In this document: piece after piece, positions 1 through 9,331 of the stretch
Layout of the letters: each line of letters starts with the position of its first letter
Numbering within the stretch: the first letter of the stretch is position 1
Assembly (NCBI GenBank): GCA_942492965.1
Contig: OW818656.1
Coordinates: 1,550,001 to 1,614,000, forward strand
Direction: 5' to 3'
Origin: Sphingosinicella sp942492965
GTDB taxonomy: Bacteria; Pseudomonadota; Alphaproteobacteria; Sphingomonadales; Sphingomonadaceae
Length of the DNA: 64,000 bases
Translations under genes and position numbers: made by a program
Notes under the pieces: generated by a model
What the model saw: the letters and a program-made list of their open reading frames with translations, nothing else
Databases searched by the model: none
What the model was told of the DNA's origin: nothing

Positions 1-494
1 GCTCGATCTCGAAGCGTCTAGGTATCGAGGAAGGCACGCCGCTGCCCCGCACGATCCTTGAATATTACTACAAGGACGACGCGCTCGGCGATCCGATGAT
101 CACCGACGAGCACATCGCCTGCTTCGGCTGGGCGACGCAGGAAGAGATGCACGACGTCGCCGACATGGCGATCCGCATCAACGACTTCATGTGCGGCCTG
201 TTCGCGGGCGTCGGCATCCGCCTCATCGATTTCAAGCTGGAGTTCGGCCGCCTGTGGGACGGTGACTACAGCCGCATCATCCTTGCCGACGAGATCAGCC
301 CGGACGGCTGCCGCCTGTGGGACAGCACCACGAACGAGAAGCTGGACAAGGACCGCTTCCGCCAGGATCTGGGCGGCGAGGTGGAAGCCTATCAGGAAGT
401 CGCCCGCCGCTTCGGCCTGCTCCCCGAAGGCTCCGTCTCCACGGTCCTAGACCTCGACGAGCACCGCAAGGCCCGCGGCAAGAAAGACAGCTGA
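1..494 (+). CDS. purC: phosphoribosylaminoimidazole-succinocarboxamide synthase (SAICAR synthase), 3' part
   Basis: SAICAR synthase joins CAIR and aspartate using ATP in de novo purine synthesis. The gene enters from the left edge: the reading frame is open from base 3 and 163 residues are visible, so about a third of a normal 235-260 residue protein lies outside. Family signatures are clear: SISKRLG near the edge, the LEYYYKDD segment, IDFKLEFGR, and LADEISPDGCRLWD carrying the conserved acidic metal/nucleotide residues. The stop is followed directly by a large inverted repeat. purS, purQ and purL lie downstream on the same strand, so this is the front end of a pur cluster. Identity is secure; only the start is unseen. 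Confidence 0.95.
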   Translation, partial: SISKRLGIEEGTPLPRTILEYYYKDDALGDPMITDEHIACFGWATQEEMHDVADMAIRINDFMCGLFAGVGIRLIDFKLEFGRLWDGDYSRIILADEISPDGCRLWDSTTNEKLDKDRFRQDLGGEVEAYQEVARRFGLLPEGSVSTVLDLDEHRKARGKKDS

Positions 495-505
495 CAGCCT
501 ATCCC

Positions 506-650
506 TGAACGGGTCTGATTTTCGGTCAGGCCGTGGCGAAAATGGTGGATTTCGAGAACCGGCGCGCAGCGTACCTAAAGGTACGTGAGCACCGGAAGCG
601 CAGAAAGCCGCCGTTTGCAGCCCGGCCTGAGCGAAAATCAGACCCGTTCA
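506..650. repeat. 145-bp inverted-repeat element between convergent purC and a small gene
   Basis: Two 27-base arms at 506-532 and 624-650 are reverse complements with one mismatch. Inside sits a small hairpin at 571-584 (GTACC, loop TAAA, GGTAC), flanked by two near-identical direct repeats at about 554-569 and 587-603 sharing GAG-ACCGG and GCGCAG. The right arm contains the stop codon of the leftward small gene ending at 648. The position between two convergent genes fits a bidirectional terminator or a dispersed intergenic repeat. It does not resemble the hairpins at 32.3 and 56.3 kb. Confidence 0.8.
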
Positions 651-812
651 GCGGCGCTTGGCGCGCTTCTTCTTGACCTGATAGCCGCAGATGATGCCGA
701 AAAGGAACGCGCAGAACAGCGCGATGTGCAGGTTCGAGCCGCGCATCTGGCCGAGGATGTCCTCGTAATAGACGAACAGCGCCACGAACATGGCGGCGGC
801 GAGAAGCCCCAT
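648..812 (-). CDS. small membrane protein, second of a tandem pair (54 aa)
   Basis: Unrecognised 54-residue protein with two hydrophobic segments (about residues 2-16 and 30-46) and a strongly basic tail (KKKRAKRR). It looks like a paralogue of the gene just upstream: both have an LFVxLF-type first helix, a short acidic/polar loop and an FLFGI motif in the second helix. The ATG at 812 overlaps the TGA of the upstream gene (ATGA), indicating translational coupling and deciding this start over a longer in-frame option reaching 899. The stop lies inside the inverted repeat. It probably sits in the inner membrane; function unknown. Confidence 0.6.
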   Translation of the reverse strand: MGLLAAAMFVALFVYYEDILGQMRGSNLHIALFCAFLFGIICGYQVKKKRAKRR

Positions 813-976
813 CAGCCGTCCTTTCGCCAAGCGGAAATGATGCCGAACAGGAACGACGCGACAAGCGCGAGCTGTATCTCCTGATCGTGTGTCAGCCACG
901 GAAAGATGTACCCGCCGACGAAATTCTCGGCGGTCGCGAACAGCACCACGAACAAGGCAATGGCGAGATAGTCCAC
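812..976 (-). CDS. small membrane protein, first of a tandem pair (54 aa)
   Basis: Unrecognised two-helix membrane protein. Starting at the GTG at 976 it is 54 residues, the same length as its downstream paralogue, with hydrophobic segments at about 3-17 and 34-49 and the shared FLFGI motif. A GGGG run lies just before this GTG. A longer reading from 1018 or 1024 would add a non-conserved, polar N-terminus. The stop overlaps the start of the second copy. The pair runs leftward, against the flanking pur genes, so it is an independent two-gene unit transcribed from the region before purS. Confidence 0.55.
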   Translation of the reverse strand: MDYLAIALFVVLFATAENFVGGYIFPWLTHDQEIQLALVASFLFGIISAWRKDG

Positions 977-1111
977 GTGCCCCAGACCCCGAACTGAGAA
1001 TGACCCGGTCCTAACCATAGGCACGCAGGCTTAACAAAACCCTCACATGCGCCCGGGCTCCGGCGATTTTGGGCGTTGCGGCGCGGCGCGGGGAACGCCA
1101 TAAGGCGCGCC

Positions 1112-1342
1112 ATGAAAGCCAAAGTCTATGTCACGCTGAAAAACGGCGTCCTTGATCCACAGGGCAAGGCGATCTGCCACGCGCTCGAATCCCTGGGGTT
1201 CGGCGAGGCGCAGGATGTGCGGCAGGGCAAGTTCATCGAGCTTGAACTCGCCGACGGCACCAGCGAGGCGCGCATCGAGGAGATGTGCCGCAAGCTGCTC
1301 GCCAACACCGTGATCGAAAACTACCGGATCGAGATCGCCTGA
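1112..1342 (+). CDS. purS: phosphoribosylformylglycinamidine synthase subunit PurS
   Basis: PurS (76 aa) is the small bridging subunit of the three-part FGAM synthase; it docks PurQ, the glutaminase, onto PurL, the ATP-dependent synthase. The family pattern is clear: MKAKVYVTLKNGVLDPQG, then GKAICHALESLGF and an FIELEL strand. The start is the ATG at 1112 because the family begins with this MKAxVxVxLK strand; the 12 codons before it are non-conserved. purQ follows after one base, so the two are co-translated. A separate small PurS is expected with the short PurL found at 5.7 kb. Confidence 0.96.
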   Translation: MKAKVYVTLKNGVLDPQGKAICHALESLGFGEAQDVRQGKFIELELADGTSEARIEEMCRKLLANTVIENYRIEIA

Positions 1343-1343
1343 G

Positions 1344-2012
1344 ATGAAGAGCGCGGTCATCGTCTTCCCCGGCAGCAACTGCGACCGCGACATGGCGGTC
1401 GCGCTCCGCGAGGTGACGGGACGCGCGCCCGCGATGGTCTGGCACCGCGAAACCGTGCTGCCCGACGTCGATGTCATCGCGCTTCCGGGCGGCTTTTCCT
1501 ATGGCGACTATCTGCGCACCGGCGCGATTTCGGCGCAGTCGCCCATCATGGCGGCGGTGAAGCGTGCCGCCGAACAGGGCCGCTTCGTGCTCGGCGTCTG
1601 CAACGGCTTCCAGGTTCTCACCGAAACCGGGCTGCTGCCGGGCGCGCTGATGCGCAACGCGGGGCTCGATTTCGTGTGCCGCGACGTGCCGCTGACGGTC
1701 GAGAATACGCAGACCGCGTTCACGTCGGCCTACGCAGCGGGCGAAACGATCCGCATTCCGGTGGCGCACCACGACGGCAACTATTTCGCCGATGCCGCCA
1801 CGCTCGACCGGATCGAGGGCGAGGGCCGCGTCGTCTTCCGTTACGCCGAGGACGTGAACGGCGCGCAGCGCCGCATCGCAGGCATCGTCAACGAAACCGG
1901 TAACGTGCTCGGCATGATGCCGCACCCGGAGCGCGCTATCGAAGCGGCGCAGGGCGGCACCGACGGTCGCCGCCTGTTCGAAGGCCTCGTGCAGGCCTTC
2001 GTCGACGCGTGA
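1344..2012 (+). CDS. purQ: phosphoribosylformylglycinamidine synthase subunit PurQ (glutaminase)
   Basis: PurQ (222 aa) is a class I glutamine amidotransferase that feeds ammonia to PurL for the FGAR to FGAM step. The nucleophile is Cys86 in GVCNGFQ, with His194 and Glu196 in MMPHPER completing the triad; PGGFSYGDYLR near 48-58 is the typical substrate loop. Length is normal. It starts one base after the purS stop and forms a two-gene unit. purL, its partner, is 3.7 kb downstream, separated by four unrelated genes. A convergent APH-type gene ends 35 bases beyond the stop. Confidence 0.97.
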   Translation: MKSAVIVFPGSNCDRDMAVALREVTGRAPAMVWHRETVLPDVDVIALPGGFSYGDYLRTGAISAQSPIMAAVKRAAEQGRFVLGVCNGFQVLTETGLLPGALMRNAGLDFVCRDVPLTVENTQTAFTSAYAAGETIRIPVAHHDGNYFADAATLDRIEGEGRVVFRYAEDVNGAQRRIAGIVNETGNVLGMMPHPERAIEAAQGGTDGRRLFEGLVQAFVDA

Positions 2013-2046
2013 ACGGAGCGGGTTCAAGCATCGGCAAGCTTTTCGG

Positions 2047-3084
2047 CTACTGAGCGCCGCTCGGGCGGCCCTGCCATTCGGCGATCACGTGCTCCAGGCC
2101 CGCGCATAGTTCTGCGTCCGGGCCCGTAAGCAAACGCTTCGCACGCGTGCGAATCTCGGTGCGATCCGCCGCGTCCGTCAGATACGGTGCGGGAGACTTG
2201 CCGTCGATGCGCGCCAGCAGCAGTGCCGCCGTGAGCGCCCCTGCGCGCCGCATCAGCGCATCGGCATCCTCCCAGACGATGCCCGCACGATAGGCCTCCG
2301 CCATTTGCGTGGCGGACGCTGTCAGCGTGGTGGCGTGCGGCCTCAGCCACACCGCCTTCAGCAGAAGATGCGTGGTGCAGAACGCAAGGTCGAATGCCGG
2401 ATCGCCATGCACCGCACATTCGGCATCGAGGAACACGGGGCCACCGGGACCGACGAGGATGTTCTTCGGGCTGACATCGCCGTGGACGAGCGCGACGTGC
2501 CGCGCTTCAAGATCGGCCGCGAGCGCCCTGAGGCGCGGCGCGACCTCCGCATCATGCTGTGCGACATGGAGCAGGAACGGGTCCACGCGCAGCGCATGAA
2601 ACATCGCGCCCGTATCGAAATCGCGCGCGATCGCGGGGTCGTTTGCCGTCGCGGCGTGAATGCCGACGAGCGCTTTGCCGACCTTCGCGGCGAAGCCCGG
2701 ATCGACATGCCCAGCGATAAGTTCGTCCTTCCAGACCGGGTGCTGCGCCGGCTCCAGAAAGCGCATCGCGAAGAGGTGCTCTTCGGGCACTTCGGCGACG
2801 ATCGTGGGGACGATTCCGGGCGCGAACGCGCCGACGCGCCGCAGCCAGCGCACCTCGCTCTCGGCGCGCTCGACGGGCGCAAACCAGTCCGCCTGCACGC
2901 GCAGCTGGGGAAGCGCGCGCTTCACGGCAATCGGCCCGGCCGCCGTATCGACGCGCCACACGTCGCACGATACGCCGCCGGACAGCGGCGTCATGCGGGG
3001 CACCTCTCCGGGGGCGACAAGTCCGCAGGCGCGCAGGTGTTCGATAACGGCTTCGTCTTCCACGGCGCCCAGGCGTCCTTTCAC
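2047..3084 (-). CDS. APH-family phosphotransferase (aminoglycoside phosphotransferase / small-molecule kinase fold)
   Basis: A 345-residue protein kinase-like phosphotransferase. Visible catalytic elements are a likely nucleotide-binding Lys55 (IAVKRAL), the catalytic loop HGDVSPKNIL (His201, Asp203, Asn208) and the metal-binding Asp220 in FLDAEC. This fold includes aminoglycoside kinases, methylthioribose kinase and homoserine kinase; the substrate cannot be told here and drug resistance should not be assumed. The start is a GTG at 3084, with another in-frame GTG seven codons later. The gene lies 22 bases after a MarR regulator on the same strand, which may control it. Confidence 0.8.
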   Translation of the reverse strand: MKGRLGAVEDEAVIEHLRACGLVAPGEVPRMTPLSGGVSCDVWRVDTAAGPIAVKRALPQLRVQADWFAPVERAESEVRWLRRVGAFAPGIVPTIVAEVPEEHLFAMRFLEPAQHPVWKDELIAGHVDPGFAAKVGKALVGIHAATANDPAIARDFDTGAMFHALRVDPFLLHVAQHDAEVAPRLRALAADLEARHVALVHGDVSPKNILVGPGGPVFLDAECAVHGDPAFDLAFCTTHLLLKAVWLRPHATTLTASATQMAEAYRAGIVWEDADALMRRAGALTAALLLARIDGKSPAPYLTDAADRTEIRTRAKRLLTGPDAELCAGLEHVIAEWQGRPSGAQ

Positions 3085-3106
3085 GGGTTTTCGCGAATCT
3101 TCGGCG

Positions 3107-3610
3107 CTAAGCTCTAACGTCGCTCAACGTCGGCGCGTCCTTCGCTTCCTCGGCCAGATTGGCGATCACGCGGCGCAGCAGCGATTGCAGTGCGTCCACC
3201 TCCGCGTCGGATAGCCCCGTCGTCGCGAGATCATGCACCTCCGCATTCATCGGCACGAGAACGTCTTCGAGCGCCTTCGCATGATCCGTGAGGTGAATAT
3301 AGATCTTGCGGCGATCGATCTTGCTCTTTTCGCGCCGCACCAGACCCGCCGCCTCAAGGCTTTTCAGCGCAACCACCGTGGTCGGCTCGCGCATCCCCAC
3401 GCGCGCGCTGAGTTCGCGCTGCGTGATGCCATCCTCCCGCCAAAGCTGCCGCAGGAAGCGCCACTGCCCCGCCGAAACGCCGTGCTCAAGCGTGCGCCGT
3501 TCGAGCGCGCGCGAAAACGAGCGGAACATCACGCGGGAAAGATAGCCGATGCTGTTCTCCGGCAGCCTGTAATACGCTGCGGGCTGACGCGTGGCTTTGG
3601 ATTTCGACAC
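3107..3610 (-). CDS. MarR family transcriptional regulator
   Basis: A 167-residue winged-helix regulator. The DNA-binding part runs from about residue 45 to 115: ITQRELSARVGMREPTTVVALKSLEAAGLV supplies helix-turn-helix and recognition helix, and a wing with RREKSKIDRRKIYIHLT follows, typical of MarR. The N- and C-terminal helices for dimerisation flank it. It probably senses a small aromatic or toxic compound, but the ligand is unknown. It is the first gene of a likely two-gene unit with the APH protein. The queuosine-precursor transporter ends 24 bases upstream on the same strand. Confidence 0.88.
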   Translation of the reverse strand: MSKSKATRQPAAYYRLPENSIGYLSRVMFRSFSRALERRTLEHGVSAGQWRFLRQLWREDGITQRELSARVGMREPTTVVALKSLEAAGLVRREKSKIDRRKIYIHLTDHAKALEDVLVPMNAEVHDLATTGLSDAEVDALQSLLRRVIANLAEEAKDAPTLSDVRA

Positions 3611-3634
3611 CGTAAAACTCTCCCTGTGCCGGTG

Positions 3635-4378
3635 CTACACGCTCGCCTTGAACGGCGTGAAATCGGTCTTGCGGTCGTAGACGTCGAGGCCTTCTCGCCG
3701 TTTCAGGAAGCCGACAACTGCGTAGGTCACCGGCGTCAGGATCGCCTCCCAACTCACCTTCAGCACCCACTGCGTGATGAGCACCTTCAGCACAAGGTCG
3801 TTCGTCCAGCCCGCCGCGCCGAGGAACGCCAGCGGGTAGAAGATCAGACTGTCGACACCCTGCCCCGCCACCGTACTGCCGATCGTACGCGTCCAAAGGT
3901 GCTTGCCCTTCGTCCACACCTTCATCTTCGCCATCACGTAGGAGTTGGTGAACTCGCCCGCCCAGAAGGCGACGATGCTGGCGAAGACGATGCGCGGCAC
4001 CTGGCCGAACACCGCCTCGTAGCTCGCCTGCCCGGTCCAGTCGGCGGCGGGGGGCAGCGCCACCACCACCCACGCCATGAACGCCATGAAAATGAGCGCG
4101 GCGAACCCCGCCCAGATGCAGCGCCGCGCCCGTGCATAGCCGTAGACTTCGGTCAGCACGTCGCCGAGCACGTAGCCGACGGGGAAGAACAATATGCCCG
4201 CGCCGAACGGCCAGTCGCCGATGCCGGGGAGGTCCACGACCGCCACCTTCCCCGCGCCGAGCACGTTCGAGAGCAGCAGGATGGTGACGAATGCCGCCAT
4301 CACGACGTCGAAGTAGCGCAGCGGCCGCCCGTGCAGCGACTCTGCCTCGACAGCGTGGGGTGACTGCGCGCCGTTCAC
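3635..4378 (-). CDS. yhhQ: queuosine precursor transporter (QPT/YhhQ, VUT family)
   Basis: Inner-membrane protein of the YhhQ family that imports 7-cyano-/7-aminomethyl-deazaguanine for queuosine tRNA modification. About six membrane spans are visible, with family signatures FFPVGYVLGDVLTEVYGYARAR and, further on, FWAGEFTNSYVMAKMK and QGVDSLIFYPLAF. The start chosen is the GTG at 4378 (247 aa): GAGG lies eight bases before it. An in-frame ATG at 4411 would share its CATG with the divergent polymerase start and give a polar extension. A LexA box overlaps this start region, so the transporter promoter must lie further upstream, inside the polymerase gene. Confidence 0.85.
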   Translation of the reverse strand: MNGAQSPHAVEAESLHGRPLRYFDVVMAAFVTILLLSNVLGAGKVAVVDLPGIGDWPFGAGILFFPVGYVLGDVLTEVYGYARARRCIWAGFAALIFMAFMAWVVVALPPAADWTGQASYEAVFGQVPRIVFASIVAFWAGEFTNSYVMAKMKVWTKGKHLWTRTIGSTVAGQGVDSLIFYPLAFLGAAGWTNDLVLKVLITQWVLKVSWEAILTPVTYAVVGFLKRREGLDVYDRKTDFTPFKASV

Positions 4379-4387
4379 AATTTGTTC
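4373..4387 (+). promoter_or_regulatory. LexA (SOS) box of the alphaproteobacterial type
   Basis: The sequence GTTC-N7-GTTC is present exactly at 4373-4387, the established LexA operator of Alphaproteobacteria. It lies 22 bases before the ATG of the Y-family polymerase, a classic SOS target, and covers that gene's -35 element. It also overlaps the GTG start of the divergent transporter. Confidence 0.8.
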
Positions 4388-4402
4388 CTCATGCGCTACA
4401 CT
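4374..4402 (+). promoter_or_regulatory. promoter of the Y-family polymerase, probably leaderless
   Basis: TTCACA at 4374-4379 and TACACT at 4397-4402 are spaced by 17 bases, a good housekeeping-sigma match. Transcription starting six to eight bases after the -10 element would begin at or within two bases of the ATG at 4410. No ribosome-binding site precedes that ATG, which agrees with a leaderless message. Confidence 0.6.
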
Positions 4403-4409
4403 CCCGCTC

Positions 4410-5672
4410 ATGCGCTCCGATTCGCCGCTCCGCTGGCTGTTTCTCGATCTGAACAGCTATTTCGCCAGTGTCGAGCAGCAGTTGCAGCCCGCGCTGCGCG
4501 GCAAGCCCGTCGTCGTCGCGCCGGTGGATACGGATACGACGAGCGCGATTGCCGCCAGCTACGAGGCGAAGGCCTTCGGCATCCGCACCGGCACGCCCAT
4601 TTGGGAGGCGAAGCGCCTCTGCCGCGACCTCATCGTCACTCCCGCGCGCCACGGCGCCTATGTCGACTACCACAACCGTATCCGTGCCGAGGTGGAGCGG
4701 CACATTCCGGTCACGAAGGTCTGCTCGATCGACGAGGTCGCCTGCCGCCTGATGGACAATGAGAACGACCCGGCCTTCGTCCGCGACCTCGCCCGGCGCA
4801 TCAAGGCGGGGATCGCCGCGAATGTCGGCGAATATCTGAAATGCTCGATCGGCGTCGCGCCGACGCGCCTCGTCGCCAAGATCGCCTGCGACATGCAGAA
4901 GCCTGACGGCCTCACCGTCATCGAGGCACACGAACTGCCCGAACGGCTCTACGTGCTGAAGCTGATCGACATCCCCGGCATCGGCCGCAAGATGGAGCGC
5001 CGCCTCGCCATAAAGGGCGTGCTCACGATCCGCGACCTCATCGCGCGCGGGCCCAAACGCGCCGGCGAGGCGTGGGGCGCGGTGAACGGCGACCGGCTCT
5101 GGTGGACACTCACCGGCCACGAGGTGCCGGACGTCGAAACGCAGCACCGCTCGATCGGCCACAGCCAGGTGCTCTCGCCCGCAAAGCGCGACCTCGCCGC
5201 CGCGCTCGCCACCACGCGGCGGCTGTGCCTGAAAGCCGCGAGCCGCCTCCGCCGCGAAGGCTATGCCGCGCGCAGCCTCCTCCTCCACGCCCGGCTGGAG
5301 GACGGCGGCAAGTTCGCCGCGCACCAGCGCCTGCCGCTGACGCAGGACAGTTTCAGCTTCCTGCGCGAACTCGATGCGCTCTGGCCCCGCCTCGCGGCGC
5401 AGAAGCCGCGCATCCGCATGATCGGCGTCACGCTCGCCGAGATTGCCCCCGCCGGCCACGAACAGGGCGCATTGTTCGACCGCGACGACATCGACCACGC
5501 CCTCGCCCGCGAGGCGCGAGGCCTCCGCCTCAGCGAGGCCATGGACAAGGCGAACGCGAAGTTCGGCCGCAACGCCGTCACGCTCGGGCCGCTGATCGGC
5601 GGCCGCATCGATCACGTCGGCGCGAAGATCGCCTTCCACCGTATCCCCGACATGGCGGAGTTCCACGAATAG
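4410..5672 (+). CDS. Y-family (DinB/UmuC-like) translesion DNA polymerase
   Basis: A 420-residue lesion-bypass polymerase. Asp13 in FLDLNSYFASVE and Asp108-Glu109 in CSIDEV are the catalytic acidic residues of the Y-family palm; KLIDIPGIGRKMERRL (about 184-199) is the thumb helix-hairpin-helix; the little finger follows. QGALF at 352-356 matches the sliding-clamp-binding consensus, and a UmuC-like tail with KFGRNAV follows. It therefore mixes DinB and UmuC traits, and I assign no symbol. A LexA box and promoter directly precede the start, so SOS induction is expected. The ATG shares CATG with an alternative start of the divergent transporter. Confidence 0.88.
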   Translation: MRSDSPLRWLFLDLNSYFASVEQQLQPALRGKPVVVAPVDTDTTSAIAASYEAKAFGIRTGTPIWEAKRLCRDLIVTPARHGAYVDYHNRIRAEVERHIPVTKVCSIDEVACRLMDNENDPAFVRDLARRIKAGIAANVGEYLKCSIGVAPTRLVAKIACDMQKPDGLTVIEAHELPERLYVLKLIDIPGIGRKMERRLAIKGVLTIRDLIARGPKRAGEAWGAVNGDRLWWTLTGHEVPDVETQHRSIGHSQVLSPAKRDLAAALATTRRLCLKAASRLRREGYAARSLLLHARLEDGGKFAAHQRLPLTQDSFSFLRELDALWPRLAAQKPRIRMIGVTLAEIAPAGHEQGALFDRDDIDHALAREARGLRLSEAMDKANAKFGRNAVTLGPLIGGRIDHVGAKIAFHRIPDMAEFHE

Positions 5673-5712
5673 GCGCTGGAACCGCGCGCGCCGCCTCGCT
5701 ATGAGCGCGGCC

Positions 5713-7875
<2,163 letters not shown>

Positions 7876-8127
7876 GCACTTCCCTCTGGTCAATTTTTGA
7901 CCAAAAAATGAGGCCGTGAGCTGACTGGCTGGATTGTAGCGCGAAAGTCTGGAGAGCTGACACCTTCGTGAGATAGCGATCATAATCGAGACGGGTCAAA
8001 TCATCAGCCCCGAAAGCGCGATTTGTAGGCTCGTCTTGAAATGCGACGGACCTCGTGGAGGATCGAAAATCTTTGCGCGTCGTGACTTTGATCTGAGATT
8101 TTCTCATATTAGGCAGATCGCAAACGA
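7876..8127. other. AT-richer non-coding left flank of an islet
   Basis: The base composition changes visibly just after the purL stop. A perfect 7-bp inverted repeat (TGGTCAA, three bases, TTGACCA) lies at 7887-7903. On the + strand it is followed by A residues, not T, so it is not a convincing terminator; an operator or insertion boundary is as likely. A leftward 93-codon frame across this stretch has no start signal or recognisable motif and was not called. Confidence 0.4.
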
Positions 8128-9063
8128 GTGAAACCAAGCACGATGCTAAAGAGTGAACGGGGCTTCTTGGCGTTTATAGCCATATGCCTATTGAGCGCGG
8201 GGGTAGTTTGGACTGGGATGCGTCCAGACTACCCAAATCTGCCTTCGAGTGAGTACAAAAGGGCCAATATAGGAAAATACAGCCCGGGTAGCCCTACTTG
8301 TTTGCCGTCACATTTACGTAGCCTGCCGGACGGTGAGGCTGCGGACGAGCAATACCGTTGCGAGGTGCAGGCCGAGGAGCATCGCCTCCAAAACGATGAT
8401 CTCGTTCAGCAAACGAGATCGGCGAACGCCGCCAGCGCCGCCGTTGATCTTGCATATCGTCAGATGCTCATCGAACTTGCTGGTGGCATCTTTGGACTAC
8501 TGACGTTGCTCGCTGCTGCCTATGCAGCTTGGTATGCTAAAAAAGCAGCCGAGGCAGGTCATGCAGCGAACCAGATTGCCGCAACTAATCACCAGCAGGC
8601 TTTGAGCCCCTACATTGCCGTCTCGAGTGCCAGTTTTAAGATTGACAACAACTTCCAGCCAATAGCTCATGTTGAGTTGAAAAATTACGGGCAGTCACCA
8701 GCGCTCGACGTAGAAACGTGGTTTCACATCTGGGTCGAGTGTTTCCCTCTGCACGACCCCCTACCCCCCGCTCCAAAAGACCTGCCTAAAGGGAAAAGTG
8801 TCATCGGCCCTGGAGGGACTGCTGAGATAGTTCATCCGCGAGGAGGTCCGCTCAATGCGACGGAGCAACGTGAAATCCTTGCGGGTGGTGCCGCCCTGTA
8901 CGTGTTTGGTCAATCGACGTATCGCGACATCTCCGGCAATCAATTCTGCTCAGATTTTCTTCTATTCGCATCAGGGGACGATCAAGTGAAATTTCGTCGT
9001 TTATCTTCGTATATAGATGGGAATACTATCCGACATATCGCCCGCGAAAATGGTTCCATCTAA
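8128..9063 (+). CDS. hypothetical membrane protein in an AT-richer islet
   Basis: I do not recognise this 311-residue protein. It has an N-terminal hydrophobic segment (about 13-30), a polar acidic stretch with two Cys, a second hydrophobic segment (about 117-136) followed by a helical Ala-rich region, and a beta-rich C-terminal half with an ELKNYGQSPALDV-type strand pattern resembling Ig-like domains. A membrane-anchored protein with the C-terminal part outside or inside is possible. Base and codon use are AT-richer than all neighbours, pointing to horizontal acquisition. The start is GTG 8128 or ATG 8143; neither has a strong ribosome-binding site. Confidence 0.6.
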   Translation: MKPSTMLKSERGFLAFIAICLLSAGVVWTGMRPDYPNLPSSEYKRANIGKYSPGSPTCLPSHLRSLPDGEAADEQYRCEVQAEEHRLQNDDLVQQTRSANAASAAVDLAYRQMLIELAGGIFGLLTLLAAAYAAWYAKKAAEAGHAANQIAATNHQQALSPYIAVSSASFKIDNNFQPIAHVELKNYGQSPALDVETWFHIWVECFPLHDPLPPAPKDLPKGKSVIGPGGTAEIVHPRGGPLNATEQREILAGGAALYVFGQSTYRDISGNQFCSDFLLFASGDDQVKFRRLSSYIDGNTIRHIARENGSI

Positions 9064-9331
9064 TCATCTCGGCAATGTGTTCCGACGCTAGAATAGGGCA
9101 GAGAAAACCCCCAAAGCTAAAAGACTCAGTCGCGCATGTTGTTTTAAATATAAACCGTGAATGATTTCTATTTTCATAAAATATTTCATTGGCAGTGTTT
9201 TATTAATTGAACACAAAGTAGAACTGAAAATCGACGGGACCCTGCACATCCCGCTCCTTACATCTTCCCCCCCATACAACTCCGTAGCACCTTTTCATGG
9301 CACGCGCGCGAGATTCTGTTTCTGCGTCATC
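9064..9331. other. AT-rich non-coding right flank of the islet
   Basis: This stretch contains the most AT-rich DNA of the window (around 9140-9230) and no credible gene on either strand. It joins the islet gene to the end of the leftward DmpA-type peptidase gene. No direct repeat matching the left flank, tRNA fragment or transposase remnant was seen. Confidence 0.5.

Noticed and set aside
1025..1111. Purine riboswitch before purS
   Set aside because: Too short, very GC-rich and without the three-way junction pattern.
4379..4411. preQ1 riboswitch before the queuosine-precursor transporter
   Set aside because: There is no leader room with the chosen start and no aptamer-like pairing or A-rich tail was seen.
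7887..7903. Terminator for purL
   Set aside because: The stem is AT-rich and followed by A, not T, on the coding strand.
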